From NCBI GenBank assembly GCA_003255025.1, contig QANY01008782.1:252659-316658 (forward strand): 64,000 bases of DNA, given 5' to 3'. The DNA comes from Datisca glomerata (lineage: Eukaryota; Streptophyta; Magnoliopsida; Cucurbitales; Datiscaceae). The notes beneath the pieces were generated by a model, which ran no database searches, was not told where the DNA came from, and worked only from the letters and a program-made list of their open reading frames with translations. Both the position numbers and the translations under genes were made by a program. Shown in pieces: positions 34,541-44,746 of this stretch; within the stretch, counting starts at the first letter, position 1; every line of letters begins with the position of its first letter.

Positions 34541-35295
34541 TGTGACTGACAGTACAAAGAAACAGAATGGCATGACTACTGATGATTAGGAAAGTGACAA
34601 CTGGCGAATAGGGGCATGATTACCCTATTAAGAACAAGATTCAATGAATAGGATTGCATCTACCCGAGCAGCTTTGAAAATGAGAACGGGAATACGTAAC
34701 GGCAGATAGTGATTCTTGACAACGGGAAGCTGAGGAGTCGCCTGGAGAATCGCACAACGTGCTCTGAAAAAAAATATGGAAAAAAGGGAAAAACATGAAG
34801 AAAGAGGCAGGAATTGGCACGTGGCTTTAAGTGTTTTTCCATTGAAGTATTGTATATTGACTTTCTTAAAATAAGTCAAATACAATAGGGGTAAATGAAC
34901 AGGCATAAATCCTTTTCTTGACACGTCCTCAAGGGAAGACCAATCAAAAGAAGGCGTGAAGATGGATGATGTGACAAATTCAATGGTAGAAGTATGGATC
35001 GTTGATTTATTTGTACAGTTATGATTAATTCAGTGGTTGATATCGATAAAGATCTTGTAGAATCTTCTGTAGGCACAATTTTCAGTCGAAATTAGAGGAA
35101 TAGATGGTGAAGGAAAATCTTCGGTAGGCACAAGCTAGATTCTATAAAATCATTCAAAAGCCTATAAATAAGGGCTCAATGTAACCTCAAAGGGCATTAA
35201 AAAACTCGCAAAGCAATAATATTCATATTCTCTTCTCTTCTCTTCTCTTTCGCCATTTTCTTTTTTCTTTGGGTGAGGGAAAATTTTCCTCTACA
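34541..35295 (+). mobile_element. 3' LTR of the Tat-type gypsy, about 755 bp
   Basis: Ends CTCTACA at 35,295. The start is placed at TGTGACTGACAG (34,541) after the purine-rich tract GGTGAAAAGT; this start is less certain than the end. The last roughly 400 bp match the antisense LTR at 10,910-11,310. A TATAAATA box is at 35,163-35,170. The four minus-strand open frames inside it are chance. Confidence 0.7.
35163..35170 (+). promoter_or_regulatory. TATA box in LTR
   Basis: TATAAATA within CCTATAAATAAGGGCTC, about 130 bp from the LTR end, in the position expected for the U3 promoter. The related copy near 11,040 has lost the consensus. Confidence 0.6.
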
Positions 35296-37031
35296 ATGTA
35301 TATACATGATGAATTGATAATAAATTTTAAGTGATTTAAACATCTCATGGAGTTTATTTTGAAAATGCTTCAAATATATTATTCTTAATCATGAAGTAAA
35401 CGTAGAAGTATAAAAACAGATGCTTTATATGAACCAGATCAATCTAATAATTCAAACATGTGACCTTTAAGCGTGAAAATGATATGCATTATGTGGTGTG
35501 TACCTATTAGTCAGGATGTGGAGTAACTAATTTTGATATTGATACATCAGTGACATTCTCCATCTCTTCAAAATGAGAGAACCAACCAATTATTAACATA
35601 TTATAAATATCACATTGGTAAGCCCAAATGCAAAACTTATTTTTGGAACATAGAGAAATCAACTTCAAAAGAAAACTATTTAGCAGACAATTTCGACTTT
35701 GCATGCTGCAATTCTGAGATCTTGTATTTATATAATTTGGTTCCAACAAATTCACTGCATCTAACAACTCGAATCCTAATCATGAATCTATCCATCGTAT
35801 ACACTTTAAGAACTAAAATAGTTAGTCTGTTAAGAAGCGTATGTACATAAACGATTATGTTCACATTGGTTAAAATATTGATTGCTCGAGGAAAAGAAAT
35901 TGTAGAATGTCTTTGGTACATCAGATTCATTCAAGAATCTATCCATCATAGACTACACAAACTATTTCTTTAATTTCATAAATTGGGAAAGTAACTGATA
36001 AAGAAGATGCACCATCATGCGTAGAATGATGAGTGTATTTGGAATTCTTGGAACAATATCTAGGTTAGATAAGTGAATGTATGTACATTAATTGAGAATG
36101 CAGGTTAATTTTTTAGACTCTTCAAATGGTTTAACCTAGAACTAAGAGGAGTATTTCTAGAATTTAAAATGTTTATTTAAAATAATGTGTTTTTTAAGAT
36201 ACTAATAAAACGTTACGTGTTGTGTACGTAATCAAGACCATTAAATTTTTTTGCTCTTTTCCTCATAATTTAGGGTCATAGTCCTTCAAAGTAGGTAGGA
36301 GAAAAATATAGCATTAAATTTTATATAGATACTTTATTAAAGTTGTGATCATAGATATTTAGTTTTCAATCGGTGAATTAATTTTAACTGAATTTCATGT
36401 TACCATCTTATTCAATGAGTAGACTAATTAATATCAATATGAGAAAAACATGTAACACTTTTATGATTTTTGTATTTCTCACACTTTATATTATTGAATA
36501 ATTAAAAACTATTCATTTTAGCAATGCCGATGCATCGTAGAATCACAAAAAACGTAATAAAATTTTCACTGTTTTATTAATGAGCATCCTTCCATAAATA
36601 TATTTTATTATTGTTAGTCACGTGGATTTAGAAATTGAAAACTTCACTAACATTTTTTTCTTACAAGGATAAGTTCATGAATCTTAATAAATTCTAGTAA
36701 AAAATGTGATGTAAATTTGACATTTATCATGAATCTACATTTAAGAAATATTGATACTATTAGTAATTCAAATTTAATATTCTTCGAATATCACAATATT
36801 AAATGTGCCATTGGGAAATCAATAGTCAATTGCTATATGGAATATAAAAGGTCATTTTAGGGATTCAAGAATAATAAGTGGATAACATTATCCAAAAATG
36901 ATTCTCATTTACTTGTTAGTTTTAGTATATCATAGATTATATATTGTATTAAAGATTATAGACTTATGACACCACGAACTAAATTAGTTCAATGTATGAG
37001 AAGCTATTTGTGTTGACCCATTAGAAATAGT
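35296..37031. other. AT-rich intergenic region
   Basis: No gene, LTR pair or TIR recognised. Minus-strand open frames at 35,507-35,930 have no family resemblance I can defend. It serves as the left flank of the 37-44 kb element. Confidence 0.45.
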
Positions 37032-37712
37032 TGTTGATGTGAAAAATGTGCCCGCATCGACTGTCGAGATGCGGCCACGTGTCATTCGGTGATTCATCCA
37101 TGGGGCCTGTAAAAAACAAGAACGATCGTGAAAGTAGTAGGCAGGGCACCGAGAGAGTGCCCCACCTACTACACTCCGACGATCAAGATCGTGAAAGGAA
37201 TTGCTTACTGTATAATGGGGATCATCATATATTAATAGTGATTTTCTGTTTCAGTCAAATATCCAAGTTCAGTGTATCTTCTTCTTTATTCTGATAAGGA
37301 ATGGAGATATTCATGGAGAATATTCTATGATCAGAATATTTTGGTTATCATCCTATTATCTTTAACAACCATTGAGATTGCCTGATAGATTTGATGTGTG
37401 TCTATTCTTTTCTTATATGACTGATTATTATATCTTATCATGAAAGGAAAATGATATCGGCTATCTCGAGTAGTCATGATCCTAGCTATGATATTATCTC
37501 ATCATCTGTGTGACCTCGATAGTGTAAGTATAGGTGGGGTTGTGTCCATCGATCTGGTCGTGGAGGGTGCATTAGTCATCATGGTGACTTCGATTACAGA
37601 GGAGTCCTCAGTTTGGACTTAATATGGGCCCTACCCAAGAAATGAGAGTATTGGGCTTTATTCAAAAATATTATTGAGTGAGTTTTAGCCCAGGTGTTTT
37701 TTCTCCCCTACA
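37032..37712 (-). mobile_element. Left (3') LTR of the 37-44 kb element, 681 bp
   Basis: Plus-strand ends are TGTTGATGTG and CCCCTACA, matching the right LTR across its length. Shared blocks include GCATCGACTGTCGAGATG, CATCATCTGTGTGACCTCG and GGCCCTACCC. Differences are frequent and mostly transitions, so insertion is old. It contains a long palindrome at 37,135-37,171. Confidence 0.85.
37135..37171. repeat. LTR palindrome, 7+6 bp stems
   Basis: TAGTAGG, CA, GGGCAC, loop CGAGAGA, GTGCCC, CA, CCTACTA: a hairpin with two perfect stems separated by a symmetrical CA/CA bulge. Flanking GATCGT and ACGATC extend the dyad. The right LTR keeps the same structure at 43,542-43,572. Confidence 0.75.
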
Positions 37713-39099
37713 GTTTGACCCCACTTATTGAGTCTGGAGCGTAGCGATAGAGTCAGGAAGTATGTTCTGGAGGGTTCCATGAGTTTTTACTCAAGACTAT
37801 GTATGTGCACTTAATCAAGTGTTAAGCATATGTTGGCGTTGAGATCGTCAAACAGTAAAGTTTATGTCCAAATATCTAAGTATTTGTTGCTGGTTCATGA
37901 TGGCGTCTTAGAGCATCTTATGACTGAGATGAGCTTTCTTCATATTTGTCAATTGACTCATGGTGTCATCATCTTGATTAATGTTGGACTGCTTCATGTA
38001 ATAATGTGAGTGATCGTGTTGGGACCTGAAGCTCTGTGGTTCAGGTTTGTGTGAGTTACTCCAAATAATTATCGAGACCAAGTCCATATGATTTTCATCT
38101 GGTAGTCAGGCGGCTTGAGTTGGATCAGTGGTCATAACAACAAAACTTTTACACCTTCCTCTGAACGCATCGTGAGGACTTCATGTTAGGATTGAATTCC
38201 ATTGATCTGATGTAGGTGATAAGACGACGAGTCCGTTAGGATTGCTTTACTATGAGGTCGACTTGACACTATGACCTTATTGGGTCTTCTTAAGGATATG
38301 ATTTTTTTCAAAATCTTACGTTGCATTCTCGTGTTGATCCATGCTTGACCATATATCTGGTACTTTACTTTGGCATCTCATTTCTCATGGAGGATGATGG
38401 AGTTATTACACTCAATGGCGTGCTTCCCGAGGGTTCTTCTTACCATCTAGAGTTACATTTTTAGAAGCTAAGTCGTGGCTGGGAACCGAAGGTTTTGATA
38501 CTTTGGTTGTTGACTTTTTCTCGTAACTCAATGTCTGAGTTTATTGGTTTGTCCAAGTCTCGTAGTGATTCGACTGTCTAAGTCATTCGGTGCTTTGTCT
38601 GTAACTTATAGTGTTTTGTGGTGTAGCTTGGCACAACGAGTATCTTTGAGCTAGACTTAAAAAAAATCGAGTGGTTCTTCTCTTAGAGAACAAATGAGTT
38701 TTGAGTATCTATGGAGTGATGCCCCCATCACCGTGCCCTAAGTTTGAAAATATTCTTGAGTTATTGAAGGTCCTTAGCTTCTATGCCCCAAAAATATCGA
38801 CCAAATGTATCACATCGAGCGGTGGGTTTGTATTTGGTCTTATTGACATTCTTCATTTGAAATGAATTGCTTGTTCTTTTGAGCTTGTCGTTGCATCTAT
38901 TTGTGCTTATGTGTTTGCTCATGCAATTCGTCAATGTTTTCACTTTCTAGCGGAAGCTTTTGGAGTCCTCTTTACCTCGTTTACTCAAATCGTGTTTGAC
39001 GAGTCCTTGATGGTGAGGTTCTTTAATGTTATCTTTAGTAGAGTGCCAAGATCCTTTGTGATTTGTGAGATTTTGGCTAATCTCGATACTATAGTCATC
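37713..39099 (-). other. Interior next to left LTR, no ORF
   Basis: Starts (minus sense) with a purine-rich AAGTGGGGTCAAAC adjoining the LTR, the polypurine-tract position. The rest has moderate GC and no protein motif on either strand. Short open frames at 38,761-39,126 are not recognised. It could contain a decayed antisense ORF like that at 32-34 kb, but I could not align it. Confidence 0.4.
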
Positions 39100-39480
39100 A
39101 ATGTGACTTGGGTGTCATTTTCATAAATGTGATTCTGGGTACCATAGTTATCTAGGTAACTCTGGGTACCTTAACCATTTATGTGACATAGAGTAACATA
39201 GTCATATGGGTGACTTAAGGTGCTTAATCATCTCTGTGACTCGGGGTACTTAGTCATTTGTGTGACTTGGAGTCCCATAGTCATCTAGTGACGTTAGGTG
39301 TTATAATCATATGCGTGTCTTTGGATCCAATATAGTCATATGGGTGACTTTGTGTACCTTAATCATCTGTGTGACTTGGAGTATCATAGTCATCTGTGTG
39401 ACTTCGAGTGTATAGTCATCTATGTGACCGACATAGTCATCTGGTAACTTCATATACCATGGAATATTATAGTGGTCATT
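39100..39480 (-). repeat. Tandem array, degenerate 26-33 bp unit
   Basis: Variants of CATAGTCATCTGTGTGACTTGGAGTAC repeat about a dozen times, for example near 39,198, 39,252, 39,279, 39,338 and 39,387. Units are strongly diverged. Confidence 0.75.
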
Positions 39481-39529
39481 TTACCTTATATAAGGTCTTT
39501 TCTCCTATTCGTCTTATATAAGTTATGAG

Positions 39530-40190
39530 GTCTTGGCGACTATGACCATTATCAAAGTACTTCGTCCTAGCATCTCGTGTACTTTAAGTGCCACAAAATA
39601 TATCGTGGTCTTTTGCCCTAGATAAGATCTTTTTCCAATCATCTTATGTGATAAGGATGTCTCGTTCGGTCGTTACCTTAGCTGCGGTCTTTTTGCCCTT
39701 GGTAGGGTCTTTTTCCATATAATCTTATGTGATATGGATGCCTCGTTAGGCCATCGCCCTAGGTGAGGTCTTTCGTCTAAGAGTTCTTTGACCTTGGATG
39801 TCACGGGATACTTCTGTGGTCCTTTTTCCCTATGTAGGGTCTTTCTTTGGATCATCCTTTGTAATTAGGAGGCCTCGTTAGGCCGTCACCTTAGTTAAGG
39901 TCTTTTGATCGATCATCTCGTGTGCTTGGGTGCCACGAGATACTTTCGTGGTCCTTTTTCCCTATATAGGGTCTTTTTCCGGATCATCCTTAGTGATCAT
40001 GAGGCCTCGTCAGGTCGTCAACTTGGTTGAGGTCTTTCGTCCGATCATCTCATGTGCTCGAGTGCCACGAGATACTTTCGTGGTCTTTTCCCCTATATAG
40101 GGTCTTTTCTTCTAGTCATCTCTGGTGAGTAGGAGCCATCGACAGTCGTGGCCTTTATCGAGGTCTTTCATCCAAGCATCTCGTGTGCTC
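39530..40190 (-). repeat. Tandem array, 132-bp unit, 4-5 copies
   Basis: CCACGAGATACTTTCGTGG occurs at 39,933 and 40,065 and, diverged, at 39,801, exactly 132 bp apart. Each unit also has CCCTATATAGGGTC, itself an inverted repeat, and GGCCTCGTTAGGCCGTC. Earlier, weaker copies start near 39,530 and 39,670. Confidence 0.82.
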
Positions 40191-40560
40191 GGGATAGCTG
40201 CTCTACAAAGCACACTTTGAATCCTTCCTTCAATTTTAGAACATTGCTATTATTTACCCCCATCCTTGTGTCTAGCTTGAGAATCTCCGTTAACATGCGA
40301 GCAAAGATTCATATTCGACTCCATTGTTTGATGTCCTGAATGCAAAGCACATCGCCCTTTCAGTTATGGTCTTTTCTGATATTTTGCGTATCAGTCTGAC
40401 TTTACCAATGCGTTTGCAGAGCCATCCACGTTAAGCGCCCCTTCCATGTCTGGGGGTTATTTCCCCGTGCCTTTATCAATCGTGTCATCTTGCGTGACAT
40501 ATTCTGTACAGTCTGACTCTTATTTCTCTTAGGGTGGCATTATCTCTACAATAAAGTCAA
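40190..40560 (-). pseudogene. Second RNase H remnant, Tat type
   Basis: Minus-strand reading gives ALNVDGSANAL (40,405-40,440) and TSNNGVEYESLLA (40,298-40,335), the D and E regions of the extra RNase H seen at 29.7-30.2 kb. Stops and frame changes surround both. This places the element in the Tat lineage independently of its LTR. Confidence 0.7.
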
Positions 40561-40990
40561 CGGGTGTTTGAGCCTTGATTGCGGTCTGAGGTTCGTATCT
40601 TATGTCAAACTCTCACAATGCTTCCATCGTCTTCCAAACATTTTGTTGAATAAACGATGATAGGCGGTTCATGCATTCTTCAATCCAAACAACATGATTT
40701 TACAGCAATAAGTCCTCCTCTCAATCATAAAGGTCATCTTCTTTGGGTCTGATGGATGCATGAGAATCTGATTGTACCTAGAGAAGGCATCCATTAGACT
40801 GAGAATGTCATGCCTCGTTGTTCGTCCGTTGATTGATTAATTTTTGAAAGAGGGAAGCTGTCCTTTGGGCATGCTTTATTCGGGTCATTGAACCCTATAC
40901 AGGACTTCTACTTTTCGTCCTTCATCTTTTCCTTTACCGTGTTGACCAGCAGTCTGGATAGTAGACCTCTGAGATCTTGATAATTATGCT
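40551..40990 (-). pseudogene. Gypsy RT and RNase H remnant with internal deletion
   Basis: Minus strand, from 40,990 downward: FNDPNKACPKDSFPLSKIN, SLMDAFSRYNQILMHPSD, ERRTYCCKIMLFGLKNA and a FNKMF end, the palm region of RT. Directly after it (about 40,617) comes EFDIRYEPQTAIKAQ and DFI, the very end of RNase H. The YVDD box, thumb and most of RNase H are deleted between these blocks. Confidence 0.78.
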
Positions 40991-41600
40991 TGCTCTCTCC
41001 CGGGAGCGTTTGTGTAATCTATGACCTCTCGGGTCTTTCTTGATGTCTCTCATCGAAGCATTAGCGTAATTTGTGACCTCTCAGATCTTGATAAAGACTA
41101 CTCCCTCGTATGAGCATTTTCATAATTTATGACATCTTGGATCTTGATAATCACGTTTGATATCTTCTGAAGTATTTGTGTAATCTTTAAAATCTCAAAT
41201 CTTGCTAATTATGCTTAATCTCTCGGGGGAGCATCCGCATAATTTATGACTTCTCGGATCTTGGTAATTAGGCTTGCTCACTCGTGCGAGCATTTGCGTA
41301 ATCTTGTGACCTCTCAGGTCTTTGATAATTAAGATTGCTCTCTCATGGGACCATCTGTGTGATCCGTGACCTCTCGGGTCTTGGTAATTATGCTTGCTCA
41401 CTCGTGAGAGTATTTGTGTAATCTGTGACCTCTCGGGTCTTTGATAATCATGTTTGCTCTCTCGTGAGAGCATTTACGTAATCTTTGACCTCTCGAGTCT
41501 TGACAATCATACTTGCTCTCTTGTGGGAGTATTTGAATAATTTGTGACCCCTCGGGTCTTTGCAATCATACTTGCTCTCCCGTGGAAGCATTTTTCTTGT
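40960..41600 (-). repeat. Tandem array, about 60-bp unit, 10-11 copies
   Basis: GACCTCTCGGGTCTT anchors at 41,368, 41,427, 41,487 and 41,546 are 59-60 bp apart, with more diverged units back to about 40,960. Each carries GCTCTCTCGTGAGAGC or a variant, a 6-bp stem with a TCGT loop. Because 60 is divisible by 3, the minus strand has a chance 92-codon repetitive open frame (41,195-41,473). Confidence 0.85.
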
Positions 41601-43046
41601 TTCAACTGTACTTATATATTCCTAGGGGATTTGTCTCACAGTTTTATTTCTAGTTTATCATCTCTTATCAAGCAGGCCTAAGCGATTTATAGACCTTGTG
41701 CTGATGTATCATGATGATATAATTAAGAGATTATGGAACTTTATATTACGTCCTAGGATCTCATTGCTTATAATGGCTTCATGCTTGATATCATCTAAAT
41801 TAAAGTGCTTTAAAAAATATGCTTGAATGGAATAGTAAATTCGAGCATAAAAATAAATAACGTACCTCGAAATTTTAACGGAGATCATCAATGTGACTAT
41901 TGATTTTGAGAGAATAAAAATCTAAAATAATGTAGCTCCGAACTTTGTGGTGTGTATCTGAAACTTGAAACTGCTTTCGTCCAAGGTGCTAAATAATATT
42001 TATTGTATCATTTTGCTCAAAATTTTAATGGACATCATTGATGTGACTTACGATTTTGAGGGAATAAAAAATTTAGAATAATGTTGATCAAAGCTGTGTG
42101 GTCCATGTCTTGATCTTGAAGCTTACTCATGTCTGAGATATTCAATAATATTGAGGTCGATAATTGCATTATTCTCCTGACATTAATAGCACATCAAATA
42201 GTGTAAATTAATTAAAAAGAATTGCAATTTAATCACATTAAATGAATAATAAGCTAATAAATTATTTAATAATAAAAATAAAAATAATTAGTGTGCGTAA
42301 ATAAATCTTCTCTTAAGTTTGTATTTATTGTGTATTTGCTCCACCATTTTTGTTCATTCAGCATTTGGCAAAATTGGCTTGGAGCTGATTGGGTCATTTG
42401 AAGGAAGGGGAAAGTGCTGGGCCACTGAGGAGGGAAAGCTTGGCGTTGGGCTACACAACTGGGGCCGTTCGAGGAGCCAAGGCCTACGCATAGAGCCTTG
42501 GACTCGCGGGTCGTGTGAAGGTTGAACTCGGGACATGAGTCATGCTTGGCAAGGGCCGAGGGTCACACCTGGCGTGGGTCGCGGGTCAAGCCTAGTCCTG
42601 TTGGCCTCCCTTCTGTTTTTTGGGCCAAAGTGAGCTCTCTTGGGCTCTTTTTATCGATCCATGGGTTATATGTCGGGTAGGTTAACCCAAGGAGCTGAAT
42701 CTAGGTAAGGATAGAGGTGTCACCGTGGCCGGAGCGCGTGGGGGGCGTGAGGCTTTTGTCGGCATCCATTATCGGCTGGAATGGCTTCAAAATACCAGAA
42801 TTCCTCATCCGAGTGCTTTTACAGGTGCCTTGGAGTTTGAAATTGCGTCTTTTTTAGTAGATCTAAGCTTCAAGGTTCGATAATGGAGGAGTCTTTTGCG
42901 TCAAACCCGGTAAACATCCAAGACTTGAGAGGTTCCTTATCTAGGGTTTGAGAGTTGACGGAGTCTACCGTGCTCCTTGACCGCCCGCGACTCTTGTGGA
43001 TTCTCATGGTTTTCTTGAATGTTGTTAACTTGTTACAACAGTTTCC
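41601..43046 (-). other. Interior without recognised genes
   Basis: 41,640-42,310 is AT-rich with a duplicated block (CGAAATTTTAACGGAGATCATCAATGTGAC near 41,870 and a variant near 42,010). 42,320-43,046 is distinctly GC-richer (GGGCCACTGAGGAGG, GGTCGCGGGTCAAGC) and might be a nested insertion or leader. No conserved protein motif in any frame; overlapping open frames there are shadows of composition. Confidence 0.4.
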
Positions 43047-43413
43047 TTGCCATTAAAATTTGTCGTCCCGCTGCTTCTCACAATTAATGATGATGGCTTG
43101 TTTGTGGACCCCGGTCACTTGAAACTTGATGGTGAACCACGGTGGCCTAAACCTTTTGGTGACACCATCGCTGCTTCACGGCAACGATGTTGCTCAACGA
43201 TCAGCTGCAACAGCAACAACATTCTTAACGTCAGTCGTTTCGACTCTCAATAACGATGAATAATTTGCTGCAACTGCGTCCACAATAATTCTCCAACTTT
43301 CTTATCGATATTAGCATTCATTTTCTTTAACCCATTTGGAATCGTTTCACCGTTGTTGAGACAATCGTGGCGGTGTATTATTTTTTGATCAATTTTGGAA
43401 AGGGGAGATCTAC
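43047..43413 (-). pseudogene. Probable gag leader or N-terminus
   Basis: Minus-strand reading from the primer site gives an open stretch (CLNNGETIPNGLKKMNANIDKKVGELL in part) of about 60 codons, then more open sequence to 43,047. Its position, directly after 5' LTR and primer site, suggests leader or Gag start, but I cannot match it to a Gag family. Confidence 0.35.
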
Positions 43414-43435
43414 GTTCCCACAGACGGCGCCAAAC
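43414..43435 (-). other. Primer-binding site
   Basis: On the minus strand GTTTGGCGCCGTCTGTGGGAAC begins right at the LTR edge. TTGGCGCCGTCTGTGGGAA is the priming sequence I associate with Tat-type elements. It decides that the right LTR is the 5' LTR. Confidence 0.75.
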
Positions 43436-44139
43436 TGTTGATGTGAAAAATGTGCTCGCATCGACTGTCGAGATGACCATCACGCATCGCTCGGTGATTC
43501 GTCCATGGGGTCTGCAAAAATGAAGAACGATCATGAAAGCGGTAGGCAGGGCACCGGGGGTGCCCCACCTACTATAATCTGACGATCAAGTCAGTAGAGT
43601 GTTTAGAGACAAGCAGCAGGGTGGAGAAGTGTTTACTGTTTAATGAGTATCATCATATATTAATAATGATTTTCTGTATTAGTCAAACGTCCAGATTCAA
43701 TGAATCTTCTTCCTTATTCTGATAAGGAATGGAGATATCCATGGAGAATATTCTTTGATTAAGATATTTTAGTTATTATCCTATTCTCTTTAACAACCAT
43801 TGAGATTGCCTGATAGATTTGCTGTGTGTCTATCATTTCCTTGTATGACTGGTTATTATATTATATCGTGACAGAAAAATGATATTGGCTGTCTCGAGTA
43901 GCCATGATCGTAGGTATGAGATTACATCATCATCTGTGTGACCTCGGTAGTGTAAGTATAGGTGGGGCTGTGTCCATCGAGATGGTCGTGGAGGGTGCCT
44001 CGGTCATCATGGTGACTTCGATCACGGAGGAGTCCTCGGTTTGGATTTAATATGGGCCCTACCCGAGAATTGGAGTATTGGGCTTTGTTCGAAAATATTA
44101 TTGAGTGAGTTTTAGTTATGGTGTATTTTTTCTCCTACA
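43436..44139 (-). mobile_element. Right (5') LTR of the 37-44 kb element, 704 bp
   Basis: Plus-strand ends TGTTGATGTG and CTCCTACA. Colinear with the left LTR; the hairpin at 43,542-43,572 (GTAGG, GGGCACC, GGG, GGTGCCC, CCTAC) is retained with a shorter loop. Confidence 0.85.
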
Positions 44140-44596
44140 ATAATCATTTCAAGCCTGTTTGAAAAAATTTTGAATTCATGTCACTTTTAATATATTATAG
44201 ATTATTGATTGAAAAAATTTTGTCTGGCTCTAGTAGTTGTCAAATTGTTAAATTTGCGCTTTAATGATCATGTATCACTAGACCCAAACGTTCAAAGCCC
44301 AATCAAAGTAAAGACCGGACCGGTTCCATTTTCTTCTCAGATTGCTATCTTCTCTCTGTGCAGTGTAGGGTACCTGATTATTAATTACTCCCATACACCC
44401 TAAACCCAAGCCGACGACTTCAACAAAGTTTTACTTTCTCCTCAATTTTAAATAAACCAGGTATTGCTTGTCTTCCCTTTCTGTAATTTGTATTTTTACA
44501 ACTTTTGTTTATCAGAAATTCAGATAGTTATATGTCTGTGATGGGCTGAGATTATAAATTTGTACGTTGAATTCCCTCTCCACTTCGACCGCTGTA
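44140..44596 (+). promoter_or_regulatory. Possible promoter and 5' UTR of host-like exon
   Basis: Contains a run resembling a plant leader exon (CACCCTAAACCCAAGCC near 44,396) ending CCAG followed by GTATTGCTTG at 44,457-44,470, a candidate 5' UTR intron. CAG-type acceptors occur before the ATG at 44,597. Inferred from layout only. Confidence 0.25.
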
Positions 44597-44698
44597 ATGG
44601 CTGTTGCTGCCGTTAACAAGAAGAAAATTGCGCGAGCACAAAAGCCTCCACCCAACAAGAAGCAAAAGAAGGGCCTTTTCAGTGTCGAACAGACAAAG
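44597..44698 (+). CDS. Possible host first exon, basic nuclear-type N-terminus
   Basis: MAVAAVNKKKIARAQKPPPN then KKQKKGLFSVEQTK, ending ACAAAG followed by GTAGAG, a weak splice donor. Without splicing the frame runs on to a stop at 44,746 (49 codons). The Lys-rich PPPNKKQKK stretch is like a nuclear or nucleolar targeting signal. I do not recognise the family. Downstream sequence is AT-rich with no second exon before the transposon at 45,978, so it is either a truncated gene or a gene fragment. It is the only candidate here without a visible frame break. Confidence 0.3.
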
Positions 44699-44746
44699 GT
44701 AGAGAAGATGTTCCTTCCTATCATTCAAAACGTAATGATTATATAA

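Larger units (their letters stand above)
26800..35295 (+). mobile_element. Ty3/gypsy Tat-type element, 5'-truncated, about 8.5 kb
   Basis: Gag, protease, RT, RNase H, a second RNase H and integrase follow in Tat order, then a tandem array, an antisense ORF and a 3' LTR ending TCCTCTACA at 35,295. The 5' LTR, primer site and Gag N-terminus are missing on the left. Those missing parts are represented by the minus-strand fragment at 10,344-11,310, which has the same LTR. Every coding domain is frameshifted or stopped. The dual RNase H and the antisense ORF are lineage marks of Tat elements. Confidence 0.85.
37032..44139 (-). mobile_element. Ty3/gypsy Tat-like element, degenerate, about 7.1 kb
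   Basis: Two LTRs bound it, and 5-bp flanks ATAGT (37,027-37,031) and ATAAT (44,140-44,144) agree at 4 of 5 positions, consistent with an old target duplication. A primer-binding site inside the right LTR (minus strand, 43,414-43,435) and a purine-rich tract inside the left LTR fix the orientation as minus. The interior holds only RT, RNase H and second-RNase H scraps plus three tandem arrays, so it is a large non-autonomous derivative by decay. It is the only retroelement here with both LTRs and a plausible target duplication. Confidence 0.82.

Noticed and set aside
34628..35076. Several minus-strand ORFs up to 98 codons
   Set aside because: They lie within the 3' LTR, opposite to its transcription, and have no recognisable motif.
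41195..41473. 92-codon minus-strand ORF with 20-residue periodicity
   Set aside because: The period is the 60-bp tandem unit; divisibility by three keeps the frame open by chance.
42319..42536. Overlapping ORFs on both strands
   Set aside because: Mutually antisense frames in a GC-richer patch, with no family motif on either strand.
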